A stretch of DNA of 42,383 nucleotides from a virus. Each line of letters begins with the position of its first letter. The stretch's first letter is position 1. The notes under the pieces are model-generated. The model worked only from the letters and a program-made list of their open reading frames with translations, made no database searches and was not told where the DNA came from. Of the stretch, positions 14,837 to 25,600 are shown piece after piece. A program made the position numbers and the translations under genes. The DNA lies in the IMG/VR virus record IMGVR_UViG_3300050821_000548, positions 1 to 42,383 of that record; one strand, written 5' to 3'.

Positions 14837-15311
14837 TTGGAACCTCCTGGTATAGCAAGGGAAGGACATGCCCATCCGGCGACAATCGCCAGAAGAGATG
14901 CGACCCTATCACAGCGGGTGGGTAGCCGTCAACAGCTTTGTCCCAGGATGCTTTCGTGCCATTAACCTTGTATTGGGTGCAGCCCTTCGTTGGATCGGCG
15001 ACGGTGCCGTGGAAGACCCCGAGGACGATCTGTTTCATCTCCAGATAGAGAGGATCGCTCGGGCTCAGGGCGATCATCTGGTTGCGGTTTGGGTCCTGCA
15101 CCAGCCAGGAACTAAACTGCCATGACTTCTGGCAGCAGGAGGCGGGCGTATGGCCCCACCAAGCCGGGGGGTCCCAGGTTGCTCGGCGCCGCACGATCCA
15201 GGCCACTGCCGCCCATCCCTCTGCGCTCTGGTTGCGGGCTTCGCCCCAGACCGTGCGAACGGTAATGTCAACGTCTTCATCGGTGAAGTTAATGGCGTCG
15301 GTGTCGAGCAT
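14829..15311 (-). CDS. SleB-like cell wall hydrolase (endolysin)
   Basis: A 160-residue lysozyme-like enzyme of the Hydrolase_2/SleB family. The catalytic Glu is in VDITVRTVWGEARNQSAEG, followed by the helix WAAVAWIVRRR. W and G residues later in the protein (WWGHTPASCCQKSWQFS, SPDGHVLPLLYQEVP) are typical of the fold. It should cleave the glycan strands of peptidoglycan. No signal peptide is visible, so it needs a holin to reach the wall. I start at the ATG at 15311, where GGAAAG precedes; an ATG at 15332 lacks a Shine-Dalgarno. Confidence 0.88.
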   Translation of the reverse strand: MLDTDAINFTDEDVDITVRTVWGEARNQSAEGWAAVAWIVRRRATWDPPAWWGHTPASCCQKSWQFSSWLVQDPNRNQMIALSPSDPLYLEMKQIVLGVFHGTVADPTKGCTQYKVNGTKASWDKAVDGYPPAVIGSHLFWRLSPDGHVLPLLYQEVPND

Positions 15312-15519
15312 GGCGTTTTTCTTTCCAAGCATGAATGTGACGTTGTACAGTCTTGCTCTCCCAAATCTGGATTATGTACCAGAGAACAGCGACGAAGGCG
15401 GCGATAGCCGGCAGCCATCCAACGACGGTAGCAAAGATCGCTCCGAGCGAGGCGACATGCGCGAACAAATGGTCGAGGTCGAGACCATCAACGATGGGTA
15501 CGCCAGTTTTGTCGCTCAT
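15289..15519 (-). CDS. Holin-like membrane protein
   Basis: A 76-residue protein. A polar N-terminus of about 20 residues precedes one long or two short membrane helices (HVASLGAIFATVVGWLPAIAAFVAVLWYIIQI). The very basic tail KRHARHRRH follows WESKTVQRHIHAWKE. The 'LWYIIQIWESKT' region is one I know from small phage holin-like proteins. It comes first in the lysis cassette and its 3' end overlaps the endolysin gene. A four-codon minigene with a better Shine-Dalgarno ends on its start codon. Confidence 0.68.
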   Translation of the reverse strand: MSDKTGVPIVDGLDLDHLFAHVASLGAIFATVVGWLPAIAAFVAVLWYIIQIWESKTVQRHIHAWKEKRHARHRRH

Positions 15520-15537
15520 AACGGTACCATTCTATCC

Positions 15538-16305
15538 TCAATCCACATAGGATGCAAGGGTTAGCGCGCATGAAGCCCCAGAGGCATCTAACCCTATGAA
15601 AAGTTGATTATATCCGCCCGTTCCCAGGAAACTTCCGGCTTCAGTGACGGTCGAAAGAGCGAAGAAGTTAATGCCATCATAGCTGATCGACATAGTAGCG
15701 GTTGTACCATCATCCTTGAATTGTACCCATACGTGAGGAGAGCCTCGCCAATTTCCAACGTTGGGAGAGGCCGCTAAAGCGGCTGGATTAGTCCATTCAA
15801 GACGATCCCAGTTAGTGCCGCCCCCCGCACCCAGAGTATCGAGTTTGAGACTAGTGGTATTCCGCCAACCAGCAACGAAGAACCAGTTACCTTCAAGGTC
15901 CGTCGCGCTTGGTAAAATAAGCATCGTAGCCGTGTATGGTGGTGTCGGCGCGGGCTTCACTAAACCGACTATTGCATTCCCGCCAAAAGAAGAGGGTGCA
16001 AAAATTGAGATACCCATTGCCGTATCAGTTAAGGTTACTCCGGCGCCGCCATTGAGCACAGTTGTAAAACCTGTGCTCACTTTCGTTGGCTTCGCGCTTA
16101 AGATCGGGGCGAATAGACCTGAACCGGCCGCTGCCACTTGAGTAGGAGTAGCCACAGCACCCGTCGCGACCAGCCTCGATCCAAGCTTCGCCATCGGGAT
16201 CAATTCAGTCTTGCCGTTGCCGGCCGAAGTGCGGCCAAGAACATAGCCAGCCGGGATGGTGTCTCGGATACCTCGGACTTTGCGTGGCAGCGTTATTTGG
16301 CTCAT
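15538..16305 (-). CDS. Tail fibre or appendage with lectin-like C-terminal domain
   Basis: A 255-residue protein. The N-terminus (SQITLPRKVRGIRDTIPAGYVLGR) looks like a virion-attachment or trimerisation segment seen in other podophage appendage proteins. The remaining 170 residues are beta-rich with WFFVAGWRN, HVWVQFKDDGTTATMSISYDGINF and GYNQLFIGLD, a pattern of concanavalin-like jelly-roll domains that bind sugar. It probably recognises a host surface glycan. The start at 16305 overlaps the upstream stop (ATGA). Confidence 0.7.
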   Translation of the reverse strand: MSQITLPRKVRGIRDTIPAGYVLGRTSAGNGKTELIPMAKLGSRLVATGAVATPTQVAAAGSGLFAPILSAKPTKVSTGFTTVLNGGAGVTLTDTAMGISIFAPSSFGGNAIVGLVKPAPTPPYTATMLILPSATDLEGNWFFVAGWRNTTSLKLDTLGAGGGTNWDRLEWTNPAALAASPNVGNWRGSPHVWVQFKDDGTTATMSISYDGINFFALSTVTEAGSFLGTGGYNQLFIGLDASGASCALTLASYVD

Positions 16306-19300
16306 CGCATCCCCGCTCGATCCATCCATTGCAGGGCTCGCTCAGATACCACTTGCATTTGGCCGTAGATCATGTCTTGTTGCTGCCGCTTATCATCCTT
16401 CGACATTTGCTCGACCGGCATGGCGTCGATCAGCTTCACTCGGTCATTGAATTGCTTGAGGAGCTTCTGCGCGGTCATCAGCGTCTCGGCCGCTTGCTCG
16501 TCGGCCTTGCCGCCAGCGCGGTCAAGCTCGTTCATGTATTTATCCATGTCGCCCCGGTTCTCCATTTGCTGACCGATCTCGCCTTTGAGCGACATCTTGT
16601 GCATCAGGGCCGCAGTCGGGTTCTGGGCGAGCAACTGTTTAAACCCGTCGAAGTCACCGTCCGCCATCGCCTTCTTGATCGAGCCATGGATTTGGTTGAA
16701 CCGATCCGTCGCGTCATAGAAGTCGCGAATAGGCGCAGCGTTGGCACCAGTGTACCGCGCGGTGAACCGGGAGAAGCCAGGAAGCTGATCGAAGTCCATC
16801 GTCGGTGCATTCTTGCGGATCACGCCGGCATTGGATAGCGCCATCTCGGTCGCATGGAGGGCCGTGTTGCCGATGCCACCCCATTGCTGAATGTAGTTGT
16901 CGATCACGGGTGGCGACAAGCGCATGTTCTTCAGCAGCGGGATATCGTTCGCCCACACCGAAAGTTGTCGCGCCGTCTGGGTCGAAGCCTTCGTGTACTG
17001 GTATTGTGGCAGAGTGTTGTCCTGCAATGAATGGGGCACAAGTGGTTGGCCCTTGAAGAAGCTATAGTTGGCAAGGTGCTCCACGATGGGCTCGGCCGCG
17101 CTCGCCATTCCCATGGTCGCGGGCGGGAGCACGCCTTCGGCCAAGCTCGCTGCAAAATCTTTGCCGGCAGCCGGGTTGTCGTTGATGAACTTCTCGGCGA
17201 GCCGGCGCGGAGCGGCGCCATAGATCGTCGAGAGCATCGGCGGGAACTTCAGGTAATGGATATAGGCCGGCTTGTCGATGGTGCCGCCGACCGCGAGGAA
17301 GATACCGTTGTCCTTCATATAGTCCGGCTGAGCCTTGTACCATTCGGTGTCCTTGTAGAGCGCCCAGAGCCCGAGCGTCGGGACCGTGATCGCGGCTGCG
17401 GCTTTGATGCCGAAGTTAACGCCACTACGCTGGTCGCCAAGGATCGTGCGGCCGAGACCAAGTTGCCCGCGCACGACTTGCTCCATGCTATTGAGCACAG
17501 CGCCAGTGAACGGAACATACGAGTTGATGGCGCGAGTGGCGGCGCCGCCGAAGCCGGCTCGGTGGAACGCAGCCTCGGTCGAGGCGACAGAAGCGCGGAG
17601 TTCAGTCTCGCCCTGCGCTATGCCACGATAGAAGCGCCCGGCCTTCTGAATGCTCATCATGTCCTGCGACACGACCTTCATGAGCCGGAACGGGCTCTTG
17701 ATCATATTCCAAACGCCGTTGAATAGCGTCGGGTCCTGAGTTCCAGTCTTGAGGAGGTTCATGATCTCGGGGTCGGACGCCATCGTATGAAACATGCCTT
17801 CGCCGCCGCCCGCCTGATACCAACGCGACCATCCTTCATGCCCGAAGCCCTGCACAACGCCGGTATAGAAGTCAGCGAGAGTATTGCGATAGCCCGGTGT
17901 CTTGATGAACTGGAATGGCAAGTCGTATAGGATGTTAGCGGTCGCGAAGATCGGGTTATTCGTGATCGTCGCTCGGACGCCGCGCGTGAACGCACGAGCC
18001 CATTTGCCCAACTGACTCACTTGGCCGGAGGCGTCATAGCCGCGCAGATACTCCGTCAGGTGCGGATCGGAGAACTTCACGCGCACGGGAGAGCCACGGT
18101 CGAACATTGGGACTTCATCTTTGGCGAGACCGAACTTCGTCATCCAGCCGGCAAGCTGCGACCGATCAGATTGGGTGCCTTCCTTGGTAGGATTGCCCAT
18201 GTCCTCGACGTACTCTTCTTGGTCGATGTCGTGCCATGTCGCGGGATCGAGTGTCTCGGGCTTCTTCATTACCTTCGAGACAGCCTCACCGAGCCCTTCG
18301 GCCATGTGACGGATGGCAAGATTAGCTGCATTCTGATCCGCCATGGCGATACGACGCACAGCGTCGGATGCCAGAGATTGCCACAGCGGGCGCACCTTAC
18401 TGTCGGAGCCATAGAATGTTTTTACGGGTGTGCCGACTGTTTTGCCGGCACCACCTGGACGCTGAACTTCCTCATCGGGCTCTTTCCAGCGGTAGCCGGG
18501 GATACCGGCTTTATTTTCGGCCACAATGCGATCATACGCATCGGACGAGATGAGCCCATGATCGCGGGCGTAGGCGAGGGTACTGTTGCGGAAATCCATG
18601 ACATCTTGAAACCCTTTCACAAACTCAGGGATACCATGCTGCGGATGCTCGACCTCGGCGACAATCTGTTTCGCCGCGTCGATTTCAACGCCGGTCTCTT
18701 TCGACTGCGCCGCCTTCTCCACCGCCCACTTGGAATAGGCGTAGCGGTCAAAAGTCCGCGAGCCACTCTCGACCGCCTTCACGGATTTCGCGACCGGCAG
18801 AAGCTCATCCCTGATTTTCATGAAGGCTCGGTTGCGCGAGGTCGAGGTCATGCGGTTGAGCATCGCACCGTTGGCTTCATCGGGCAGCGGCCCACCGTTC
18901 AATACGCGGTTAGTCAATTGGTTCAGCGGATCATCCGGCGCCCAAAGCTGACGATAGAAGTTGCCGACGCTCTTGGTGATGCGGCCGAGCCAAGTCTGAT
19001 TATCCTCGGCGAGTTGTTGACCCACGACTTCCCAGGGGTTCGCGTAAGCCATCTTGCCGGGCTCGGGGCCTTCGATCATGCGGCGATAAGCATTGCCGGC
19101 CGGAGGCTCAGGAGGACCCTTCGGCGGCTCACCACCAGCGGGCGGTTCCTCGGGGGCCAAGACTTCTTGCTCGGCTATCGGCATCCGGGGAATGATCAGA
19201 TCGCCCTCGTGTGCCGGATGGTTCTCTTCGTAGTTCCGCGTGAAGTTAAACTCGGTACTTTGATTGATTTCCTCGGCCTTCGCGCGAACCATGCTCTCAG

Positions 19301-20639
19301 CCGCGCCCTGGCTCTCTTCCATTGCTTTCTCAGCCGGCGTCTTCTCGACGCCAGTGAACTCCAATTCCGATGGCGTGATCGACGAGCCCTCGGGAAGATG
19401 CGACGGCTCCGGTGGCAATTGCATCTGGGTCCGAAACTCAGGATCGCTCTCGGCCCGCCGCGCAGCGTCACCAGGACGCTCGCCGGTATCGACATAGTTC
19501 TTGGCGAGGTTGTTAGCCTCGGTCTCCATCGCGTGCGCCACGCCTTCCTTGCTCTTAGCGGTCGCGATAGATACGGCGGCGTCGATCACTTCAGTCTGCT
19601 TGGGGATCGAGATAGCTTTGCCGAGCCCGCCCTTAGGCCCGATAGCCATCATCATTTCAGTAGCATCGGTACGAGCCTGGGCATCGATCTCCTCATCCGA
19701 CATGCCGGTGTAATCGAGCTTCTTCATCGCGAAAGAGAGACCAGCCGCGAGTGGGTCGGTTGTGACCATGCCGAGAGCCGCCGATGGCACCGCCATGGCA
19801 AGTTTAAACGCATCGACGGCCGTGCGACCAGTCGCCATGAACCCATCGAAGTCCTGTTTCATACCGTCCCAGAAACCAGCATCCGGCGCCGGCTTGGTAG
19901 CATCCCAGGACTTAATCGCATCGTCCCGCAAGTCCTGCCACGCCGAACGTACCGCGTCCTTGATCGGATGCGGGATATAGCCGGCGAGTTGATCGACCAT
20001 GCGAGGGTCGGTCTGAGGCGGGGTTTCGACACCGAGAAAGTTGTTAACTTCGGCCGGGCTATGTCCTTGCTTCACCGCATCGTCGCGAAAGGCTCCGAGC
20101 TTCTGGTTGATCTCGTCCATGCTGTAGCCATTGGCCCGAGCGTCGGCCATGAAGTTGGCGAGCTTGGAAGGCTTCGGTGCATCGAACGGTGCAGCCGCTT
20201 GGGCCGGCTCTGGCGGCGCTTCTGGGTCCGCGAGCACAGGCTTCTTTTCCGGTGCTTGGATCATGCTCGACGCGCGGTTCAGATATCCTTGCGTCTCCGA
20301 AGGAAGCTGCGATAGCTTGCGACCGCCCGCGATCCAACGATCAGCAGCGTGCGGGCCAGCATTGTAAGCAGTAAGAATATCGTTAGTGTTTCCACCATAA
20401 CGGCGATGCAGGTCAGAAAGAATAGTTGTAGCAGCGTGCTCATTGTATGCCGGGTCCTTCAGCCTGTTAGGATCGAGCCCGTAAGTGTGGGCGGTATCCG
20501 GGGTGATTTGATAACGCCCAACAGCGCCCTTTGGAGACACGGCATCATCACCGCTATTCTCCAGTTGACGGATCATCGGCAGAAGGTCTTTTGGATCGGA
20601 TGTCGTTGGCTGTGAGGAGCCCGCCTCTTCGTCAGCCAT
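16302..20639 (-). CDS. Internal virion protein with lytic transglycosylase domain (gp16-like)
   Basis: A 1445-residue virion protein. Residues 15-110 are an SLT-type lytic transglycosylase: catalytic Glu27 in MIRQLENSG, GAVGRYQITPDTAHTYG (about 39-55) and ILTAYNAGPHAADRW. The large remainder has Ala/Pro/Glu-rich linkers (110-560) and a long helical body with segments such as NNPIFATANILYDLPFQF. As in T7 gp16, it should be ejected with the genome, open the peptidoglycan and form part of the DNA channel across the envelope. It overlaps both neighbours by 1-4 bases. It carries GTTTAAAC twice (16637, 19802). Confidence 0.92.
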   Translation of the reverse strand: MADEEAGSSQPTTSDPKDLLPMIRQLENSGDDAVSPKGAVGRYQITPDTAHTYGLDPNRLKDPAYNEHAATTILSDLHRRYGGNTNDILTAYNAGPHAADRWIAGGRKLSQLPSETQGYLNRASSMIQAPEKKPVLADPEAPPEPAQAAAPFDAPKPSKLANFMADARANGYSMDEINQKLGAFRDDAVKQGHSPAEVNNFLGVETPPQTDPRMVDQLAGYIPHPIKDAVRSAWQDLRDDAIKSWDATKPAPDAGFWDGMKQDFDGFMATGRTAVDAFKLAMAVPSAALGMVTTDPLAAGLSFAMKKLDYTGMSDEEIDAQARTDATEMMMAIGPKGGLGKAISIPKQTEVIDAAVSIATAKSKEGVAHAMETEANNLAKNYVDTGERPGDAARRAESDPEFRTQMQLPPEPSHLPEGSSITPSELEFTGVEKTPAEKAMEESQGAAESMVRAKAEEINQSTEFNFTRNYEENHPAHEGDLIIPRMPIAEQEVLAPEEPPAGGEPPKGPPEPPAGNAYRRMIEGPEPGKMAYANPWEVVGQQLAEDNQTWLGRITKSVGNFYRQLWAPDDPLNQLTNRVLNGGPLPDEANGAMLNRMTSTSRNRAFMKIRDELLPVAKSVKAVESGSRTFDRYAYSKWAVEKAAQSKETGVEIDAAKQIVAEVEHPQHGIPEFVKGFQDVMDFRNSTLAYARDHGLISSDAYDRIVAENKAGIPGYRWKEPDEEVQRPGGAGKTVGTPVKTFYGSDSKVRPLWQSLASDAVRRIAMADQNAANLAIRHMAEGLGEAVSKVMKKPETLDPATWHDIDQEEYVEDMGNPTKEGTQSDRSQLAGWMTKFGLAKDEVPMFDRGSPVRVKFSDPHLTEYLRGYDASGQVSQLGKWARAFTRGVRATITNNPIFATANILYDLPFQFIKTPGYRNTLADFYTGVVQGFGHEGWSRWYQAGGGEGMFHTMASDPEIMNLLKTGTQDPTLFNGVWNMIKSPFRLMKVVSQDMMSIQKAGRFYRGIAQGETELRASVASTEAAFHRAGFGGAATRAINSYVPFTGAVLNSMEQVVRGQLGLGRTILGDQRSGVNFGIKAAAAITVPTLGLWALYKDTEWYKAQPDYMKDNGIFLAVGGTIDKPAYIHYLKFPPMLSTIYGAAPRRLAEKFINDNPAAGKDFAASLAEGVLPPATMGMASAAEPIVEHLANYSFFKGQPLVPHSLQDNTLPQYQYTKASTQTARQLSVWANDIPLLKNMRLSPPVIDNYIQQWGGIGNTALHATEMALSNAGVIRKNAPTMDFDQLPGFSRFTARYTGANAAPIRDFYDATDRFNQIHGSIKKAMADGDFDGFKQLLAQNPTAALMHKMSLKGEIGQQMENRGDMDKYMNELDRAGGKADEQAAETLMTAQKLLKQFNDRVKLIDAMPVEQMSKDDKRQQQDMIYGQMQVVSERALQWMDRAGMR

Positions 20640-22156
20640 TACTCTTCTCCGCTAAAATGCTGTTGCATCAACTCGCCGAGCGACTTCTTTGGTGTGCCGG
20701 CCGGTGGCGGCGCCTCGATCAGATCATCCGACGACTTGAACTTAGCAAGGTTCGCGGGAGAGAGTACATAGGTCGGGCTGCTCGGGTCAAGCATCTTATC
20801 GCGCTGCTCGGGCGAAGCGTGCTGGTACTGTTGGTTAAAGGCGTATTCAAACTTCTGAACGGCTCGATAACCGGAAGGACTACCATTATAATTCAGCGCC
20901 GCGAATGCCGCTTTGCGCGTCGAGAGAATGGTGTCCTGCTCGAACTGGTTGCGAGGGCTATTGTCACGAGCACGCAGTTGCTCGCGCAATTCAGCGGCGT
21001 CCGCTGTGTTCAACTTGCGATCCGCCTGAGCCTGAAACACATCCTTTAACTGAAGGGGCTTATCAGTGTCGTAGACCTTGTTAACCAAGGCATTGAAGGT
21101 TGGCTGGTCCGTCTTAACCTTGAAACCCCGCGCCGCGTCTTCATTGGCGACCTTCTGCATGTCGAACATCGACCGCACCAAACCCTCTGGCACGTCCGGC
21201 ATTCCAGAGAGCTTGTGGATCGCGTCACGGATCGTTGATCCATTCATCGACCCATCGGTATTCATGCCGTCCGTCATCGCCTGGATCGCCGTCTGATTGG
21301 CCTGAGAAACATTCTGCCGGCGCTGCTCGACCTGGACACTCTTCTGATGCTCGTCGTTAATCCGCTGCATATTCTCGGCGTACTTGCCGAGTTGATCACG
21401 TTCCTCCGGCTTAAGATGATCGGCCATGAACTTGCTGGCATTGACATCCGCCAAGCCCTTCACTGGGTCCTGGTCGATCATCGCCTTCGCAGCCGTCATG
21501 CTAAGCTGCGAGCCAGCTTGGTCGGCGACCGCTGTGTGGAGCTTCGAGGCGGTCTCAGCGTTGACGGCGCTATGAGTAGCCGCGTAAGCATCGTTCGCCA
21601 TCTGCACGCGCTGGAATTCGCTTTCGAGCAAGTGCGGATCATTCGCCACGATAGCGGCGCTGTTGTTGACCAGCGTGTTCAGGTTGGCGACATCACGTTC
21701 GCCGGCAATCGCCGCGCTTTGGCCATCAATGTGGTTTTTGAAGTTCTGATTGAACTGATCGGCCGCGCCGGTTAGATGCTCGGAGGCGTGCGAGTTGCTG
21801 ACGTGCTCCAAGTACCCGTTGACCGCCTGATCGTGCTGCTCCTTCATCTCCTGCGCAACGGAAGGATCATTAGGGTCGAAGTTTGGGTCCTTGGTCTTGT
21901 CACTCCATTGCTTCAGGAACCCGGCGTCGATAGCCGCGAGGTCAGCATGACCTTGAAGTATTTGCTCTTGCGCCTGCCGCTTGTCGAGTTCATTACCGAC
22001 CTGTTCGCCAACATGCGCGAGAGCCCCACCGGCCCGCTGTCCCGCTTCGTTGTACTCGGCCGCGATATGGCGACCTTCCATCACGCGAGCTTGTTCACCG
22101 CCCGAGTTAGGCTCTAGCCGGCCGATGGTCTCTTGGAATACTGGGATATTCGGCAT
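20639..22156 (-). CDS. Internal virion protein (gp15-like)
   Basis: A 505-residue protein, almost entirely predicted helical with many Gln, Asn and Ala residues, e.g. GEQARVMEGRHIAAEYNEAG near the N-terminus and SFARQ-like repeats missing. Its position between the gp14-like and transglycosylase genes and its length match the second internal virion protein of T7-like podophages, which forms the periplasmic tunnel with gp16 during ejection. AAGGTG precedes the ATG and its TAA overlaps the following ATG. It has no catalytic motif, so the assignment rests on context and composition. Confidence 0.75.
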   Translation of the reverse strand: MPNIPVFQETIGRLEPNSGGEQARVMEGRHIAAEYNEAGQRAGGALAHVGEQVGNELDKRQAQEQILQGHADLAAIDAGFLKQWSDKTKDPNFDPNDPSVAQEMKEQHDQAVNGYLEHVSNSHASEHLTGAADQFNQNFKNHIDGQSAAIAGERDVANLNTLVNNSAAIVANDPHLLESEFQRVQMANDAYAATHSAVNAETASKLHTAVADQAGSQLSMTAAKAMIDQDPVKGLADVNASKFMADHLKPEERDQLGKYAENMQRINDEHQKSVQVEQRRQNVSQANQTAIQAMTDGMNTDGSMNGSTIRDAIHKLSGMPDVPEGLVRSMFDMQKVANEDAARGFKVKTDQPTFNALVNKVYDTDKPLQLKDVFQAQADRKLNTADAAELREQLRARDNSPRNQFEQDTILSTRKAAFAALNYNGSPSGYRAVQKFEYAFNQQYQHASPEQRDKMLDPSSPTYVLSPANLAKFKSSDDLIEAPPPAGTPKKSLGELMQQHFSGEE

Positions 22157-22164
22157 GGATCACC

Positions 22165-22635
22165 TTAAATGAACATCATGGCAATGCTGGCGACGGTGCC
22201 AAGAGTGCTGAGCCAACCACCAGCCTCGCTGCCCTGCTTCGCAGTGTTAGCTGCGTTTTGCATCCCAAGATAGCTCTCCTTCTGTTGCTCCAAGCTGGCT
22301 TCTTGGATCAACCCCTGCGCCGCGACCTGAGCGTGCTGGAGCCCGCCCTGTAGGCCGCTCTCACGCATGAGGTCTTGCATACTACCACTTTCCTTGAGGC
22401 CGGCGCCAGCCCCCGCTGCGCCTTGGGCCGAGACCGTCTTGTAAATCTGGCGCGAGGTCTGAGCTTGCTGGATCGCGGTTTGATTGGCAACGACTTGCTC
22501 ATTCTGGCCGGCGACCTTAGCCGCCTCGCCGTATGAGTTCGCCTGCGCCTGATTGCCCGATGCCGCCGTGAAATCAGATACGGCTGCGCCGAGGTCCGAG
22601 GCCGCTCCCGATAGTTGACTAAAATCGAGTGCCAT
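22165..22635 (-). CDS. Internal virion protein (gp14-like)
   Basis: A 156-residue protein rich in Ala, Gly and Gln, starting MALDFSQLSGAASDLGAAVSDF and ending in a short hydrophobic helix (WLSTLGTVASIAMMFI) that could sit in a membrane. In T7-like phages the first internal virion protein is small, helical and inserts into the outer membrane on ejection. Gene order (nozzle, gp14, gp15, gp16) supports the call. The ATG at 22635 comes one base after the upstream stop. Confidence 0.72.
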   Translation of the reverse strand: MALDFSQLSGAASDLGAAVSDFTAASGNQAQANSYGEAAKVAGQNEQVVANQTAIQQAQTSRQIYKTVSAQGAAGAGAGLKESGSMQDLMRESGLQGGLQHAQVAAQGLIQEASLEQQKESYLGMQNAANTAKQGSEAGGWLSTLGTVASIAMMFI

Positions 22636-22636
22636 A

Positions 22637-25600
22637 TTACCGATCCTGCGTGTGGATGAACCCACCGATAGCCGCGATGATCCCTGGCACCGGACGACTT
22701 ATCTGCCAGCAATCTTGGCTATTGAAGCTATAGCTGTCGTCGATTGTATCCCACCAGATATCACTAAACAAGGTTAATGGTGAGAGTAATGCGCGCCGCG
22801 TTGCATCCGTGAAATTCGCCGGATGGAGATGAGTAAATTCCGTTCCGAACGACATCGTACCCACAACGCCAGCCTGGATCAATGCCGCGAACTGGTGTTG
22901 ACGCTTGGTCTTGCCAAAGCCCGGTCCAGTCATTGCGCCGACTGCTTCCCGATCATTTGGCCGCAGAATTTGCCCTTGCGTCGTGTATGTGAAGCCGATG
23001 ACGGCCGGGATCGTCCCGCTCGATATCGCGGTCGTGCTCCCGAAGAAGATAGTTCCAAGCTGGAATACGGACCACTGATCAACCCATCCATTTGCATTCG
23101 GTGGGGTTTGGGTCGGCATACCAGGGCTCCCTGCCACCAGATTGCCATACGAGATCACGCGACCACCGACTGCATCGAAGATGTATCCACCTTGGTTCTG
23201 GAGCCCACCGACATGGTAGGTGGTGAAGGTGCCATTGCGTGTGTTGAAGACGTACACCGGATACTGCCCAGTGCCGTCCACATTCGGGCTCATGATCGCG
23301 AGCGTGAAGCCAATAACGCGGTTCAAGTTCTGGCTGCTCGAAGCGCCGAGGACCACCTGGGTCGTTGGCAGCGGTGTAAACCAAAGGATCGTGCCATCGG
23401 AGGCCCGCAGCTTCGCCACTCCTTGACCAGTAGAGCCACCAGTGAACGTCAACTGCACGATAATGTTGCCATCAGACTGATCGACCACCATCGACAGAGC
23501 ACTAATCGCGCTCGCTCCTGTGCCGAAGGCACCGGGCGCCAGCGTATTGCGAAGCTGCATCGTGATGCAAGGGTTGACCGGATACGGCGCCCAGAAGGTC
23601 TGGTTGCCACCGCCAGTCGGGTTCTTGTTCGTGTTGCCCGAGAGCGCGATAGACAGGTAGTAGCCGAGCGGGAAGGTCTCGCCAGACCACACCACTGTTC
23701 CAGGCTGATAAGTAGTGCCGGAGTTCCACGCCGCAATCGGGGCACCTGGAGGGTTCCATTGGTTCGCCGCGACTGGGAAGTTGAGCCCGAGCACCGGGAT
23801 TTGGCCTTGAGCGATAATGAGTGGCGCATTCGCAGCCGTACAAGTGATCACGTCGATAGCCGCGATCTTCAGCGACCGTAACGCGATGCCCGACGCATTG
23901 GACACGATAGAGAAGACTTCACCATAGTCGGCGCCACTGTGGCCGGCGCACATGACGCCTGCGCCACCGGGGATTTGATTGCCGGACGGTGGATTGAGGG
24001 TCGTGAACCCGCAGAACGTCATGTTGTCGGTGTTGACCACGTTCAACTGATCGCAACCTTGGTCGAAGGTAACGATATAGTTCGTTCCACCTGATTGCAC
24101 GCAAGCGGCATTCTGGGCCAACCAAGTGGCGCCCACATGCGGGATACCAGCACCCGAGCCGAGCGCAATGGAGCCCGTGACCGTAAGCGAATTCGGGTTG
24201 ATCTTATTCAACTGGAACGGCGCACTGCTCTGGTAGAAGAGGCTGCCATCGAACCCGAGCGTATAGAGGGGCAAACCAGTCGGCGCATTTGCCAACACCG
24301 CTTGATTGATCTGGGCGCCGGTCAGAATGTTTGTCTTGGTGATGCCGAAGTTCGGTCCCGTGGTCGAGAACTGGTAGAGCAGATTGTTCACGAGATCGAC
24401 TAGCGGCGTCCCGTTCGATGTCGTGATCGTGCCGGTCGGCGCGGGGATCGGGAGAGCAGTTGCAGGCGTTGGGCTAAGCGCCGGAGTGTTCGTGACAACC
24501 GTGTTGATAAGCGTTGAGAAAGGATAAACGACCCCGTTCGTTTCGAGCGACGTGAGATAGGCTTGAGTGAAGAGACCGTTGGCGTCCGACCCAAATGGGA
24601 CAAAAACACTACCAGAAGCAATGGCAAAATCGCCCACATCAAGTCCACCAACGGAGACGCTGACGGTTTTCCCGTTAAGGTGCCAAAGTCCATAGAAGGT
24701 CACTCCCGTCTTGCCATTGATGGTCTGCACTTGGCAGCCGCTCGGCGTAACGGCGTCGTCCACGAACCACGAGCTTGTAATCGGGCTATTCGCGTCGAAC
24801 AAGTCGGTCATGACCTCGACGTGGCGAATGCCGGTCGCCGGATCGTTCGTCACCATCGAGAGGTTGTCGAGCGTGCCACCGATTGATGGCCCGGCGCTGA
24901 TGCTCTCCACCAGCCGGCCGGAGCCAAGGATATGGCGATGCCAGCCAAAGAACACCGGGTCCTCAGAAGCGAAGGCGCTAACACGCCGATAGGTACAGCC
25001 GATCAGCGACCCATCATTGCATCTGGCCCACAGAACAGGGGCAAGTTCCTCTTGATACGTGAGTTCTGCAAGACCCGCCGTAGTGAGATGCTTTGCGTAA
25101 CGTGTAAGGTTCGGAGCACTGAAACGGCCTGAGAAGACATCGGCGAGGGCTTCGAGGATTTTCCGTCCTTGCTTTTGGACGAAGCAAGTGGTGAACCCAA
25201 CCGAAACTGGTTCGATGAACCCTGAGCCATACTTCGTCACCCTATGGAACTGAATGCTGGTTGGCGTGATCGGATCATTCAACGTCGAGGCATGGATCAG
25301 CCATTCACCGCCGAGAGAGCCGCACAGGATACCCTGCGAGGTCGGCTTCATCCATGTCAGCGTGTTATCATCTTCCGAGTTGGCTACACCGCTGACCGAG
25401 TTGGCATCGCCTACCGTGCCATCCGGCGCAGTCGGAGAGAACACGAAGATGTTGTTTGAGTTACTGCCATCGAACCGATTTGGCACCGCACCACTGAGCC
25501 ACAAGCGGCCCTCATAGTATGTGCCGACCGTTGGCCAACCAGTTGAGTTGCTATAGGCGCCAATGCGCCATGTGAATACGGTAGTCGTATAGAGCAGCGG

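Noticed and set aside
18021-20315. A 764-codon open frame on the plus strand opposite the transglycosylase virion protein
   Set aside because: It is fully antisense to a well-supported gene, is Arg/His/Leu-rich as expected from antisense GC-rich codons, and has no recognisable domain or operon context.
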